Shown here: in pieces, positions 8,544 to 17,690 of the stretch
Numbering within the stretch: the stretch's first letter is position 1
How the letters are laid out: each line of letters starts with the position of its first letter
Source: Comamonadaceae bacterium
GTDB lineage: Bacteria > Pseudomonadota > Gammaproteobacteria > Burkholderiales > Burkholderiaceae_C
Assembly: GCA_947448745.1 (NCBI GenBank)
Contig: CANFOQ010000006.1
Span: 1 to 64,000, forward strand
DNA: 64,000 nucleotides
Reading direction: 5' to 3'
The notes under the pieces: generated by a model
The model's input: the letters and a program-made list of their open reading frames with translations, nothing else
Told to the model about the DNA's origin: nothing
The model's database searches: none
Translations under genes and position numbers: made by a program

Positions 8544-9440
8544 TCAATGCTCCTCTGCAGGTGAATCGGGAACCGCGCGGGTGCGCAACACGGTGGAGGC
8601 CACGCCACTGGCGATGATCAAGCCCATGCCCAGCCAACCGATGGTGGGCAATTGTTCGTCAAACAGCACCATGCCATACAGGGCGGCAAACACGATGCCG
8701 GCGTATTGCAAATTGGCCACCACCAGGGTGGAACCACGTGAAAACGCACGTGTGAGACAAGCCTGACCCAAGGAGGCCAAGATGCCTATCGGCAGCAGCC
8801 AAACCGCGTGACCCCAGTCCCATGTGGACAAGCCGGTGACGGTCATGCCCAACAAACCCGCCACGGTGGTACCCAAGGCAAAGTAAAAAACAATCCGCGT
8901 GATGGGCTCGCCGGTGCGACCTAGCGCCATCACATGCATGTAAGCAAAGGCGGCAAAGAAACCCGAGATGAGGCCGACCAAACCAGCGAACAATTGGTTT
9001 TGTTCGATGGTCGGACGCAACATCATGACCACGCCCACAAAGCCCATCAGCACCGCCAATACCAAAGGTCCTTGACGGCGCATATCGTGGCCATTGCCAT
9101 TGAGCGTGCCCATCAAACTGCCGCCCACCAAAAACGCTGCAATCCACACGCTGCTCATGTAGTTCAAGGTCATGGCGGTGGCCAAGGGCAGTTTGCCAAT
9201 GGCATAAAACCAAGCACCCAAGGAAGTGACGCCAACAATGCTGCGCCAAAAGTGCATGGCCGGGATGGGGGTTCTGAGGGAGGTGCCTGCGTAGCGGGCA
9301 AAAGCGGCTACAAAGCACAAGCTGATCAGACCCCGAAAGAACACCAATTCACTGGCGTGAAAATAAACGGAGGCGAATTTCACGCACACGCTCATGCTGG
9401 CCAACAAGGCTGCGGCCAGCAGCATCCACAAGGCTTGCAT
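8544..9440 (-). CDS. DMT/EamA-family permease
   Basis: A 298-residue membrane protein with about ten hydrophobic segments arranged as two EamA repeats, the normal drug/metabolite transporter architecture. N-terminal features such as FFRGLISLCFVA and the internal LALLMG-type glycine-rich helices fit this superfamily. Substrate cannot be read from sequence; these proteins usually export amino acids, metabolites or drugs. Its ATG overlaps the Rieske oxygenase stop by one base (TAATG), so the two are translationally coupled. Confidence 0.85.
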   Translation of the reverse strand: MQALWMLLAAALLASMSVCVKFASVYFHASELVFFRGLISLCFVAAFARYAGTSLRTPIPAMHFWRSIVGVTSLGAWFYAIGKLPLATAMTLNYMSSVWIAAFLVGGSLMGTLNGNGHDMRRQGPLVLAVLMGFVGVVMMLRPTIEQNQLFAGLVGLISGFFAAFAYMHVMALGRTGEPITRIVFYFALGTTVAGLLGMTVTGLSTWDWGHAVWLLPIGILASLGQACLTRAFSRGSTLVVANLQYAGIVFAALYGMVLFDEQLPTIGWLGMGLIIASGVASTVLRTRAVPDSPAEEH

Positions 9441-10564
9441 TAAGGCTGAGCGTTCATGTGCTGGTGGTACCACTCGTGGAATTGCTGCATGCCATCTTCC
9501 ATGGGGCTTTGGTAGGGGCCTACTTCGTTGTCGCCGCGTTGCATCAAGGCCCAGCGACCTTGGTCCATGCGCTCAGCGATCTCATCGTCTTCGACGCAGG
9601 TTTCCATGTAGGCGGCGCGTTGCGCCTCCACAAACTCACGCTCAAAAGCGACGATTTCTTCGGGGTAGAAGAACTGCACCATGTTCATGGTTTTGCGGGG
9701 ACCCATGGGGTGCAAGCTGGACACGGTGAGCACATGCGGGTACCACTCGACCATGATGTGGGGGTAGTAGGTGAGCCAAATCGCGCCATGTTTGGGGACT
9801 GCGCCTTGGTTGTAGTGCAACAAAGCGTTGTGCCAGCGCTCATAAATGGGGCTGCCGGCCTTGCCCAAACGGTTGGCCACACCCACGGTTTGCACCGAGT
9901 ATTCTCTTTTGAACTCCCATTGCAAATCGTCGCAGGTGACGAAGTTGCCCAAGCCGGGGTGGAAAGGACCCACGTGGTAGTCCTCCAAATACACCTCAAT
10001 GAATGTTTTCCAGTTGTAGTTGCACTCGTGCAATTCGACGTGGTCGAGGGCGTAGCCGGTGAAGTCGAGTTGGCTGCGCGGCCCCATGTGGGCCAAATCG
10101 GCTTCAATGTCGCGGCCGTTGTCCTGGAACAGCAAACCATTCCATTCGCGCAACTTGTAGTTGTTCAGGTTCAAGCAAGGGTCTTGCTGGAAGTGCGGCG
10201 CACCCAACAATTGACCATTGGGCGCATAGGTCCAGCGGTGCAAGGGACACACAATGTTGCCGCCCATCGGGGTTGCAGGTGAATGCAAATTGCCACGTCC
10301 TTTGAGCATCACGGCTTGTCGGTGACGGCATACATTGGAAATCAGTTCTATCCCTTGGGCATTGCGCACCAAGGCGCGGCCCTCGTGTTCCTGGGGCAGG
10401 GCCATGTAGTCGCCCACCTCGGGCACGGCCAGGGCATGACCGACATAACGCGGTCCCTGCTGAAAGAGGGTTTGCATTTCGAGCTGGTACAGCGCTTCGT
10501 CGAAATAACTTGTAACTGGGAGTTGGCCAGAGGCCTGCTGCAGTTGAAGACTTAAATCAGACAT
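9440..10564 (-). CDS. Rieske-type ring-hydroxylating oxygenase alpha subunit
   Basis: A 374-residue protein with an N-terminal Rieske [2Fe-2S] domain (CRHR at about residue 80 and CPLHRWTY about 27 residues later) and a C-terminal mononuclear-iron domain (EDYHVGPFHPG supplies the usual two His). The gap between the two halves of the Rieske motif is longer than the common 15-17 residues, with a SPATPMGG insertion. No beta subunit or reductase lies nearby, so partners must be elsewhere. The substrate is unknown. In relatives a similar oxygenase gene sits next to xseB-ispA-dxs, which suggests a conserved but uncharacterised role. First gene of the minus-strand oxygenase-DMT-sulfurtransferase series. 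Confidence 0.8.
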   Translation of the reverse strand: MSDLSLQLQQASGQLPVTSYFDEALYQLEMQTLFQQGPRYVGHALAVPEVGDYMALPQEHEGRALVRNAQGIELISNVCRHRQAVMLKGRGNLHSPATPMGGNIVCPLHRWTYAPNGQLLGAPHFQQDPCLNLNNYKLREWNGLLFQDNGRDIEADLAHMGPRSQLDFTGYALDHVELHECNYNWKTFIEVYLEDYHVGPFHPGLGNFVTCDDLQWEFKREYSVQTVGVANRLGKAGSPIYERWHNALLHYNQGAVPKHGAIWLTYYPHIMVEWYPHVLTVSSLHPMGPRKTMNMVQFFYPEEIVAFEREFVEAQRAAYMETCVEDDEIAERMDQGRWALMQRGDNEVGPYQSPMEDGMQQFHEWYHQHMNAQP

Positions 10565-10635
10565 GGAACGTCCTGACCTAAAGACTCCCCACAGGGAGGT
10601 GATTAAAAAACTGGCAGGTCGCCAGAGGGAAGGGG

Positions 10636-10667
10636 ATTGTAGCCGCCCCCAGACGCCCCCCTACAAT
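10636..10667. promoter_or_regulatory. Divergent promoter region, two inverted TACAAT -10 elements
   Basis: TACAAT at 10662-10667 lies 26 bp before the xseB start. Its inverted copy ATTGTA at 10636-10641 reads TACAAT towards the Rieske oxygenase gene, with CTACAAT/ATTGTAG forming a 7-bp inverted repeat. Both match the sigma-70 -10 consensus at 5 of 6 positions. Clear -35 boxes were not identified. Confidence 0.45.
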
Positions 10668-10693
10668 CGCGCCAAACCACTGCCCAGACCCCC

Positions 10694-10951
10694 ATGACCA
10701 AGGCCACCACCCCCAAATCTGCATCCGCCAAAGCGCAAGCCCTGCCCGACAGCTACGAGGCTGGATTGCAAGAGCTGGAACAGCTGGTGGCCACGCTGGA
10801 ATCGGGGCAAATGCCCTTGGCCGATCTGCTGCAGGCCTACCAACGCGGCGCCTTTTTGCTGAACCACTGCCGCGGTCAGCTCAAAGCGGTGGAGGAACAA
10901 ATCCAGGTGCTCGAAGCCGGTAGCCTGAAAAGCTGGACCGACGACGCATGA
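10694..10951 (+). CDS. xseB: Exodeoxyribonuclease VII small subunit
   Basis: An 85-residue protein with the family core [19 protein letters not shown] followed by a leucine-rich helix (LAQ-type, here [18 protein letters not shown]) and a closing helix ending in EEQIQVLE. The small subunit assembles with XseA to degrade single-stranded DNA. The xseB-ispA arrangement is standard in proteobacteria. Its TGA overlaps the ispA ATG in ATGA, so translation is coupled. Confidence 0.93.
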   Translation: MTKATTPKSASAKAQALPDSYEAGLQELEQLVATLESGQMPLADLLQAYQRGAFLLNHCRGQLKAVEEQIQVLEAGSLKSWTDDA

Positions 10952-11853
10952 GCACCTTTGACATGCACGCTTGGAGCCAAGCGCATTTGCGCTCCATCGA
11001 GCAAGCCTTGCAGGGCTGGGTGCCGCCCCAGGCCCCAGCTCAATTGGGCGAGGCCATGCGCTATGCCGTGTTGGATGGTGGCAAACGTTTGCGACCCTTG
11101 TTGGTGTTGGCCAGCATGGAGGCTTGCAGCCCTCAGCCCACTGCCTGGACTTTGGACGCGGCCATGCGGGCTGCTTGCGCGATTGAACTCATCCACGCCT
11201 ATTCGCTGGTGCATGACGACATGCCCTGCATGGACAACGATGTGTTGCGCCGCGGCAAGCCCACGGTGCATGTGCAGTTTGGCGAAGCGCAAGCCTTGTT
11301 GGCGGGTGATGCATTGCAAACCTTGGCGTTTGAGTTGCTCACCCCCGAACACAGCAACATTCCTGCTGCGGTGCAAGCGCGCTTGTGCGGTTTGTTGGCA
11401 CGGGCCGCAGGCCACGCTGGCATGGCTGGCGGTCAGGCGATTGACTTGGCCAGTGTTGGTCAACGTTTGAGTGCCGATGCATTGCGCCAGATGCACCGTT
11501 GCAAAACCGGTGCCTTGCTGGAGGTGAGCGTGGTCATGGGTGCTGTCGCTGCCCAAGCACCAGACGCCACAGTGCAGCATGTGCTCCACTACGGTCAGGC
11601 CCTGGGTGTGGCGTTTCAAGTGGTGGACGATATCTTGGATGTCACAGCAGATGCCGCCGCTTTGGGCAAAACCGTGGGCAAAGACGCCGCCAATGACAAA
11701 CCCACTTATGTGTCATTGCTGGGTCTGGACGGAGCCCGCGCCGAGGCCAGCCGTTTGGCTGACCAAGCTCAACAAGCATTAGGCCAAAGCGGTTTGAAGA
11801 ACACGGCGGCCTTGGAAGCCGTGGCCGATTGGGTGTTGCAACGTCAGAATTGA
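10948..11853 (+). CDS. ispA: Farnesyl/geranyl diphosphate synthase (polyprenyl synthetase)
   Basis: A 301-residue trans-prenyltransferase. The first aspartate-rich motif is in [10 protein letters not shown] and the second is VVDDILD, which bind Mg-diphosphate. The GGKRLRP motif near residue 45 binds IPP. It condenses IPP with DMAPP and GPP to make farnesyl diphosphate for ubiquinone, undecaprenyl phosphate and related products. In relatives dxs usually follows closely; here about 12 kb of nicotinate and other genes separates them. Confidence 0.94.
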   Translation: MSTFDMHAWSQAHLRSIEQALQGWVPPQAPAQLGEAMRYAVLDGGKRLRPLLVLASMEACSPQPTAWTLDAAMRAACAIELIHAYSLVHDDMPCMDNDVLRRGKPTVHVQFGEAQALLAGDALQTLAFELLTPEHSNIPAAVQARLCGLLARAAGHAGMAGGQAIDLASVGQRLSADALRQMHRCKTGALLEVSVVMGAVAAQAPDATVQHVLHYGQALGVAFQVVDDILDVTADAAALGKTVGKDAANDKPTYVSLLGLDGARAEASRLADQAQQALGQSGLKNTAALEAVADWVLQRQN

Positions 11854-11871
11854 TTTCTCAAGGAGAAAGTT

Positions 11872-12486
11872 ATGGGTTTGCTGCTACTGGGTTTGGTGCT
11901 GTTTTTGGGTTGTCATTCGGTGCGTGTCTTTGCGCAATCTTGGCGCGAAAACACCTTGCTTCGTTTGGGCGAAAAAATGTACAAAGGGCTTTACAGCTTG
12001 GCCTCGATCGTTGGCTTCGTGCTGATCGTTGATGGTTTCAGTTTGGTGCGCATGGACAGTCCCATGTTGTGGCTGCCGCCGGTGGCCATGCGCCATGTAG
12101 CTTCCTTGTTGATGTTGCTTTCGATGATTTTGTTGGTGGCTGGGCAGGTGCCGCACAACGCCATCAAAGACCGCTTGAAACATCCCATGGTGCTGTCGGT
12201 CAAAGTTTGGGCATTGGCGCATTTGCTGGCCAATGGGCGCTTGGCTGACCTGATTTTGTTTGGTGCATTTTTGGTCTGGTCGGTGTTGGTTTTCAGAGCC
12301 TCTAGGCAACGCGACCGACTGCTTGATGACCTTGTGCCCGAGTCCGCAGAAACGACGGAAGTGGCTTCACCCACCACAACCAAAGTGATGGTGATCGGTG
12401 CTTTGGTGTGGGCAGTCTTGTTGTTGGGCGGTCATGCTTGGTTGTTTGGTGTGAGCCCCGTGGGCTTGGGTTTCACCGGCCTTTGA
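11872..12486 (+). CDS. NnrU-family integral membrane protein
   Basis: A 204-residue protein with five to six hydrophobic segments. The N-terminal LFLGCHSVRVF segment and the central WALAHLLANGRLADLILFG block are characteristic of NnrU/NnrU-like proteins, which were first linked to denitrification genes but are widespread. No nitrogen-oxide genes are visible here, so the function is not defined. AAGGAGAAAG precedes ATG 11872 and the gene is 18 bp after ispA. Its 3' end overlaps the convergent enoyl-CoA hydratase by 14 bp. Confidence 0.8.
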   Translation: MGLLLLGLVLFLGCHSVRVFAQSWRENTLLRLGEKMYKGLYSLASIVGFVLIVDGFSLVRMDSPMLWLPPVAMRHVASLLMLLSMILLVAGQVPHNAIKDRLKHPMVLSVKVWALAHLLANGRLADLILFGAFLVWSVLVFRASRQRDRLLDDLVPESAETTEVASPTTTKVMVIGALVWAVLLLGGHAWLFGVSPVGLGFTGL

Positions 12487-13246
12487 ACACGGGTTTTCTA
12501 CGTTCGGCAAACGCCTTCAAACCTTCCGCAAAATCCTCGGTGCGGGTGCTCGCCATTTCGCGCTCGCGCAACACGGCGGCGTTGTATTGACCCGCAGCAA
12601 TTTCATTGAGCGACCGTTTGGTGGCTTGAACGGCAATGGGGGCCATGTTCAAAACTTCATGCGCCAGTTGGTTCACCCCTGATTGCAAACTGTCTGCATC
12701 CTCCATGCAGTCCAACATCCCCAAGTTTTGCAACTCGGTGCCGCTGAACACTTTGGCGGTGAGGAACGCGCGTTTGGCAGCCGCGACCCCAAACTGATTC
12801 ACATAGCGCAGCAAGCCACTGGGGTAGTAGTGCAAACCCAATGCCGCAGCAGGCATGCGCCATTCCAAGTCTTTCAAGCCTACCCGCAAGTCGCAGGCCA
12901 ACACCATATCGGTGGCGCCCCCATACACGCTGCCGTTCAAGGCGCAAATGCTGATGGGGCGCAGTTGGGCCAAGGCTTCGGGCACTTTTTCAAACGCGGT
13001 GGAGCCCTGGCCGGGTTCGGCAAACCCGCCGATGTCATAGCCCGCACAAAACACCGGTTTGGGTTGGCCTTGGGTGTTTGCGGTCAGCACCACGACACGC
13101 ATGTCCAGGTCCTCGTTGATCTGCGCCACATGCTGCAGCAAGACTTGCAAATCGCCGTTTTCCAAACGGTTGCGTTGCGCCGGACGGTTCAGGGTGATGG
13201 TGGCCACGCCCTCGTGGCAATGCAACAAAGGTGGGCTGCTGTCCAT
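12473..13246 (-). CDS. Enoyl-CoA hydratase/isomerase family protein
   Basis: A 257-residue crotonase-fold protein with an N-terminal ITLNRPAQRN strand-turn and the oxyanion-hole region around CALNGSVYGGATDMVLACD. The second catalytic Glu of classical hydratases is not obvious. It starts 2 bp after the enamidase stop, so the two are co-transcribed, and it probably handles an acyl-CoA intermediate after ring opening of reduced hydroxynicotinate. That role is inferred from context only. The start MDSSPPLL at 13246 was chosen because an upstream alternative would sit inside the enamidase gene. Confidence 0.8.
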   Translation of the reverse strand: MDSSPPLLHCHEGVATITLNRPAQRNRLENGDLQVLLQHVAQINEDLDMRVVVLTANTQGQPKPVFCAGYDIGGFAEPGQGSTAFEKVPEALAQLRPISICALNGSVYGGATDMVLACDLRVGLKDLEWRMPAAALGLHYYPSGLLRYVNQFGVAAAKRAFLTAKVFSGTELQNLGMLDCMEDADSLQSGVNQLAHEVLNMAPIAVQATKRSLNEIAAGQYNAAVLREREMASTRTEDFAEGLKAFAERRKPVFKGR

Positions 13247-13248
13247 GT

Positions 13249-14436
13249 TCAAACAACCACGGGCACTTGTGTGGCCGGCGGTGTGTTGCGACTGCGCGTG
13301 CAACGCACCAAACCATCGATCATCACCATGCCAATGCCGGGGATGTCGCCCAGTTGCACGCTCTCTAAAAGCGTTCGACCCGCGGTTTCTTGGGCGCGAT
13401 CCATGAAGACAAAGTCGGCGGCGCGGCCCACTTCAATCAGGCCGCAATTCAGGTTGCGAATCCGCGCGGTGTTGCCGGTGGCAAAGCAAAACACCAACTC
13501 GGCGGGGATGTTGGCCAAGCTGGAGAGCAGGGCGATCATGCGCAGCATGCCCAGCGGTTGCACGCCCGAACCAGCCGGCCCATCGGTGCCCAAAATCACA
13601 CGGTGCGGGCACTTCAACTCCAAAGCAGCCTTGGCCGCCGCAATGGCCACGCGTTCGTTGCCGTTGTGCACGATTTCAATCGCGCGGCTGGATTTTTCGC
13701 ACAACTCGCAGACATGGGCTTCAGGCAAAGAGGTGTGGCCGCCGTTGATGTGGCCAATGACATCGGCATCAGCCTCCAACACCACGTCTTTGTCAATCAA
13801 GCCCGAGCCGGGAATGGACGGGCCACCCGTGTGGATGGTGCTTTGGATGCCATGTTTGCGTGCCCAAGCCACCATTTCTTTGGCCTCGTAACCGGCCTTC
13901 ACCGAGCCCAAACCCACCTCGCCCAACAGGGTCACACCAGCGGCGGCGAGTTCTTGGAAATCATGTTCGGTCATGCCTTTTTCAATGATGGGCGCACCCG
14001 CAATCACTTTCACACCACCGGGGCGGAAGTTGCTGAAGGCTCGTTGCGCGGTGATGGCCAAGGCTTTGAGGCCGACGATGTCTTTGGGGCGTCCGGGCAA
14101 GTGCACTTCACCTGCCGAGATCATGGTGGTGACGCCGCCATTCATGGTCGAGTCGATCCAACCGATTTGGTTTTGACGCGGTGTCCAATCGCCAAACACC
14201 GGGTGCACATGGCTGTCAATCAAGCCCGGTGCCACACAGGTTTGGCGCACATCGATCGTGGTTTTGGCTTGGGAGATGTCGCAGTCTTTCTCGCGCCCCA
14301 CGGCGGTGATGATCCCGTCCATGACCACGATGGTGTCGGCATCCAAAATGGGGCGGTCGATGTCGCCAGAGAGCAGCAGACCGATGTTTTTGAGAACAAC
14401 TTTGCCTGAGGCTTCTTCAAGGGTGGTGGTGGCCAT
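13249..14436 (-). CDS. ena: Enamidase-like amidohydrolase (1,4,5,6-tetrahydro-6-oxonicotinate hydrolase)
   Basis: A 395-residue amidohydrolase. It has the metal motif LIDSHVHPVFGDW, the segments GGVTTMISAGEVHLPGRPKD, GEVGLGSVK, HTGGPSIPGSG and HINGG, and ends with RSRNTPPA. This whole pattern, including the terminal motif, closely resembles the enamidase of Eubacterium barkeri as I remember its sequence. That enzyme opens the reduced ring of 6-oxotetrahydronicotinate to 2-formylglutarate with release of ammonia. ATG 14436 has a GGAGAAA site; the frame is open for about 345 bp further upstream but that stretch overlaps the divergent hnr gene. Co-transcribed with the enoyl-CoA hydratase. Confidence 0.85.
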   Translation of the reverse strand: MATTTLEEASGKVVLKNIGLLLSGDIDRPILDADTIVVMDGIITAVGREKDCDISQAKTTIDVRQTCVAPGLIDSHVHPVFGDWTPRQNQIGWIDSTMNGGVTTMISAGEVHLPGRPKDIVGLKALAITAQRAFSNFRPGGVKVIAGAPIIEKGMTEHDFQELAAAGVTLLGEVGLGSVKAGYEAKEMVAWARKHGIQSTIHTGGPSIPGSGLIDKDVVLEADADVIGHINGGHTSLPEAHVCELCEKSSRAIEIVHNGNERVAIAAAKAALELKCPHRVILGTDGPAGSGVQPLGMLRMIALLSSLANIPAELVFCFATGNTARIRNLNCGLIEVGRAADFVFMDRAQETAGRTLLESVQLGDIPGIGMVMIDGLVRCTRSRNTPPATQVPVVV

Positions 14437-14540
14437 GGGGTTTCTCCTGAATGCTTTCTTTTGAAATTCTGTACCGCGCTGGCCGACAGCATAATGCGTC
14501 AACGACTGAGGGCTGAATTGATTCTTCGCACCGCACACGC

Positions 14541-16139
14541 ATGACCACACCCCGCAACACCCACGCCGACGGATTGCCCGCCACTGACTCGGTACTGCCT
14601 TTGGGACTCCAAAGGGTAGACCCGCGCAACGGCCCGGTGCGCGAAGGCAAGGTGGAGTGCAATGCCTGCCCCGTGCTGTGCCACATTTCAGAAGGCCGGG
14701 TGGGCGCTTGTGACCGCTATGCCAACCAAGCTGGTTTGTTGGTGCGCCTGGACCCTGTTGTTTTCTTGAGCCAACAAACACAAACGACCAAACCGCAAAC
14801 CCTGACTGCGCGTCTGGATGACGACACTTTGCCGCAAACTTTGCAAGCCCTCGACAGTCAAGAGCGCGGCGTTTTCGTCACCGGCATTGGCTCATCCACC
14901 ACTTACCCTGATTACAAACCCGCCCCCTTCATCGTGGCCTCTAAGGCGAGAGGCGTGGACATGGTGACCGTCGTCACCGAAGGCATCTTCAGCTATTGCA
15001 GCCTGAAGGTGAAGATCGACACCGACCGTCATTTGGGCGAGGAGCGTGCTGCGGTGTTGTTTGATGGCGAAGTGGTGGGCCATGTCACCACAGCCGAATA
15101 CGGCTCGCAAATGCTGAGTTTGGGCGGCGTGCACCACCTCACAGGCGGCAGCAAAAAACAAGGCCGCAGCGCCTTGACACTCATGCACACTTTGGGCAAC
15201 CACCAAGCCGCCGAGGTGCAGATTGAAAACGGTGCCAAAGTGGTGTTGCAAGCAGGTCAAGCGCCCATCGTCGATGGTGTGACCGAACAACGCATGCGGG
15301 TGGGCTGTGGCTCGGCCGCCATTGGCATGTTTGCCCGCCAATGGCTGGGCTTGTGCGATGAGGTGGTGGTGGTCGACGACCACATCACCGGCGTGCTGAC
15401 CGAACACCAAGCCGGACGTTGCTTGCACATGAAGCCCAGTGGCATCCGCATCAAAGGCCGCAAGTCCACGCCCGGGCGCTACTTCCAAGTGGCCGAACCC
15501 GGCACCGGCTGGGGTGGCACGAACATCAGCAATCCCCTGTCCATCTTGGACACATGGAACCCGGAAGAGGCATGGCCAGGCTTGCGCCTCTTGATGACCT
15601 CAACCACCGGTGAGCACGCCGAATGGTTTGTGCTGGATGAAGATTTGACCCCTCAGCCTGTAGCCATGCCCGACGCGGTGCAACAAGTAGTGAACCGCAT
15701 CGGTGAAAACTGCGAACCCTCTTTGGTATCGGTGTTGTTCTTGGGTGGGGCGGGCGGCAGCTTGCGATCCGGCGTCACCGACAACCCGATCCAACTCACC
15801 CGCGCAGTGAAACAGGCCTTGGTCAATGTCACATGTGGCGGCGCACCGGCGTATGTCTGGCCAGGTGGCGGCATCACCTTGATGGTGGACGTGCTGCGCA
15901 TGCCCGCCAACAGCTTTGGCACCGTGCCCACCCCCGCCATCGTTGCGCCCATCGAATTCAGCATGAAGCTGTCGGACTACCAAGCTTTGGGCGGGCACAT
16001 GGGCTTTGTGCGCAGCCTGGACGACAGCCTGCTCAAAGGCGCTTGGCACAACGACGGTGCACCCACCCAACTGCGATGGGAAACGCCGCCCGCTGGCGTG
16101 AATCCATGGCCGCTGACCCAACCGCCGATGCTGGGTTGA
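14541..16139 (+). CDS. hnr: 6-hydroxynicotinate reductase-like iron-sulfur flavoprotein
   Basis: A 532-residue protein with an N-terminal cysteine cluster CNACPVLCHISEGRVGACDR (residues about 38-57) that looks like a [4Fe-4S] ligand set. It resembles proteins annotated as 6-hydroxynicotinate reductase, which reduce 6-hydroxynicotinate to 1,4,5,6-tetrahydro-6-oxonicotinate. The enamidase gene for the next step is divergent, 104 bp away. A segment SGVTDN at about residue 415 loosely resembles ApbE flavinylation sites, which have SGA[TS]; this is speculative. No strong Shine-Dalgarno is seen before ATG 14541. First gene of a plus-strand series with UPF0280 (3-bp gap). Confidence 0.75.
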   Translation: MTTPRNTHADGLPATDSVLPLGLQRVDPRNGPVREGKVECNACPVLCHISEGRVGACDRYANQAGLLVRLDPVVFLSQQTQTTKPQTLTARLDDDTLPQTLQALDSQERGVFVTGIGSSTTYPDYKPAPFIVASKARGVDMVTVVTEGIFSYCSLKVKIDTDRHLGEERAAVLFDGEVVGHVTTAEYGSQMLSLGGVHHLTGGSKKQGRSALTLMHTLGNHQAAEVQIENGAKVVLQAGQAPIVDGVTEQRMRVGCGSAAIGMFARQWLGLCDEVVVVDDHITGVLTEHQAGRCLHMKPSGIRIKGRKSTPGRYFQVAEPGTGWGGTNISNPLSILDTWNPEEAWPGLRLLMTSTTGEHAEWFVLDEDLTPQPVAMPDAVQQVVNRIGENCEPSLVSVLFLGGAGGSLRSGVTDNPIQLTRAVKQALVNVTCGGAPAYVWPGGGITLMVDVLRMPANSFGTVPTPAIVAPIEFSMKLSDYQALGGHMGFVRSLDDSLLKGAWHNDGAPTQLRWETPPAGVNPWPLTQPPMLG

Positions 16140-16142
16140 CGG

Positions 16143-17021
16143 ATGCAGGCCACGCGTCAAGCTTTATCGAACGGACGTTGGCATTTTCAGCACGGCCCCA
16201 TCGACATCGTTTTGCAAATCGATGGCGAATCAAGCGCTTGTGAACACGCCTTGCAAAGGGCTTGGCAGCGCTTCGAAACTGTTTTGCCCGAGCTGGTGAG
16301 CGACTTGGCCGCACTGCGACGCCCGGTGGCTGAATTGCAAAACCACTGCTTTCAAGGCGTGGTGGCGAGACGCATGCACCAAGCGGCTTCAGAACTGGCT
16401 TGGGCCAGCCCTGATGGGTTTGTCACACCCATGGCCGCCGTAGCTGGGTCGGTGGCGCAAGAGGTGATGCAGGCCTTGGTTGTGCCCGGCGTGGACCGCG
16501 CCTATGTGAACAATGGCGGCGACATCGCACTGCACGTGCAGCACGGCGAATGGCGCATTGGCATCGTGAGTCAGTTAGCACAAGCTTTGGCCACGGATGC
16601 CTCGAGCGAGTTGGTCACCGATGGACACTTTGTCATCCGTGCTGACATGCCGGTGCGCGGCGTGGCCACCAGCGGCTGGGGCGGACGCAGTTTTTCATTT
16701 GGCGTGGCCGACAGCGTCACCGTGCTGGCCGACACGGCTGCGCTTGCCGATGTGGCCGCCACTTTGATTGCCAACGCCGTGAATGTGCAGCATCCCGGAA
16801 TTCAGCGCCGCCCTGCCAACAGCCTTAGCGACGACACCGATCTGGGCGATCGCTTGGTCACTGTCGACGTACCGCGCTTGCCTGTTGCACTGATTCAGGG
16901 CGCTTTGCAACTCGGGCTAGACTGTGCCCGTGGCCTGCAAGCGCGGGGCCACCTGCATACCGCCTTTTTGTGTTGCCAAGGCCAAGTGGCCGTGACACCA
17001 GTTTTGGAGTGTTTGGTTTGA
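16143..17021 (+). CDS. UPF0280 (ApbE-like fold) family protein
   Basis: A 292-residue protein with the UPF0280 pattern: FQGVVARRMHQA, FVTPMAAVAGSVAQEV, a YVNNGGDIALH turn, GVATSGWGGRSFSFG, and DTAALADVAATLIANAV. The last two segments resemble the FMN-binding regions of ApbE flavin transferases. Function is not established. Because it lies 3 bp after hnr, I infer a possible role in covalent flavin attachment or another maturation step for the reductase, but a metabolic role is equally open. Its stop overlaps the TTG start of the next gene. Confidence 0.78.
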   Translation: MQATRQALSNGRWHFQHGPIDIVLQIDGESSACEHALQRAWQRFETVLPELVSDLAALRRPVAELQNHCFQGVVARRMHQAASELAWASPDGFVTPMAAVAGSVAQEVMQALVVPGVDRAYVNNGGDIALHVQHGEWRIGIVSQLAQALATDASSELVTDGHFVIRADMPVRGVATSGWGGRSFSFGVADSVTVLADTAALADVAATLIANAVNVQHPGIQRRPANSLSDDTDLGDRLVTVDVPRLPVALIQGALQLGLDCARGLQARGHLHTAFLCCQGQVAVTPVLECLV

Positions 17022-17671
17022 GCACAGACTTGATCGATGTCCGCCGTGTCTTCACCCATGTGGAAGACATCCACCACGAATTTGGCCCTCTGGCCGACAC
17101 CCCCTTGGTGCGCGGTGCCATCGCGGCTGTGTTGCGCAACCCTTATGCCGGCCATTACCACGCCAACATCGTGCCGATGATGGAAGCCTTGAACCCGCTG
17201 GGCGTTCAACTCGCCCAGCAGCTTTGCCAGGCCATGGGCGTGACGCCAGACGCCATTCAAGGCTATGGCAAAGGTGCCATCGTCGGTGCAGACGGCGAAC
17301 TCGAACACGGTGCTTTGTGGCATGTCCCCGGCGGCTATGCGATGCGCGAGCTGCTGGGCTGGAAGGGCGACCGCGCTGCTTACATGGCGGGCCAGGGCGG
17401 CGTCAGCACCGGTCAACCCGGCAATGCCTTGTCCATCGTGCCGTCCACCAAAAAAGTAGGTCCTCCAGGCGCGGCGCTGGACGTGCCCCTGACCCACATC
17501 AATGCCAGTTATGTGCGCAGCCATTTCGATGCCATCGAAGTGCGGGTGCCTGGCGCACCGCGTGCCGACGAGATCGTGCTGATTTTGGCCATGAGCACCG
17601 GTGCCCGGGTGCATGCCCGGGTGGGTGGTTTGGCCGCCCAAGACATCAGCCAATGGAATGGATTGCGCTGA
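17018..17671 (+). CDS. AA_synth (PF06684-type) family protein, copy 1
   Basis: A 217-residue protein of the family named amino acid synthesis protein, whose function is not established. Key stretches are VLRNPYAGHYHAN, GYGKGAIVGADGELEHGA, GAALDVPLTH and YVRSHFDAIEVR. I place the start at TTG 17018: it overlaps the UPF0280 stop (TTGA), has GGAG eight bases upstream, and matches the start of the conserved region; no ATG is available nearby. It is clearly paralogous to the next gene, which lies 19 bp downstream. The pair probably acts after enamidase in nicotinate breakdown, perhaps as a heteromer (inference). Confidence 0.75.
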   Translation: MSTDLIDVRRVFTHVEDIHHEFGPLADTPLVRGAIAAVLRNPYAGHYHANIVPMMEALNPLGVQLAQQLCQAMGVTPDAIQGYGKGAIVGADGELEHGALWHVPGGYAMRELLGWKGDRAAYMAGQGGVSTGQPGNALSIVPSTKKVGPPGAALDVPLTHINASYVRSHFDAIEVRVPGAPRADEIVLILAMSTGARVHARVGGLAAQDISQWNGLR

Positions 17672-17690
17672 GGCAGCGCAGGAGACAAAC

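Noticed and set aside
13390-14409. Long plus-strand open frame opposite the enamidase gene
   Set aside because: Antisense shadow of a gene with clear enamidase motifs; no domain or ribosome-binding site of its own.
14437-14540. Defined promoter between ena and hnr
   Set aside because: The 104-bp divergent gap must contain promoters, but I found no convincing -35/-10 pair or operator dyad.
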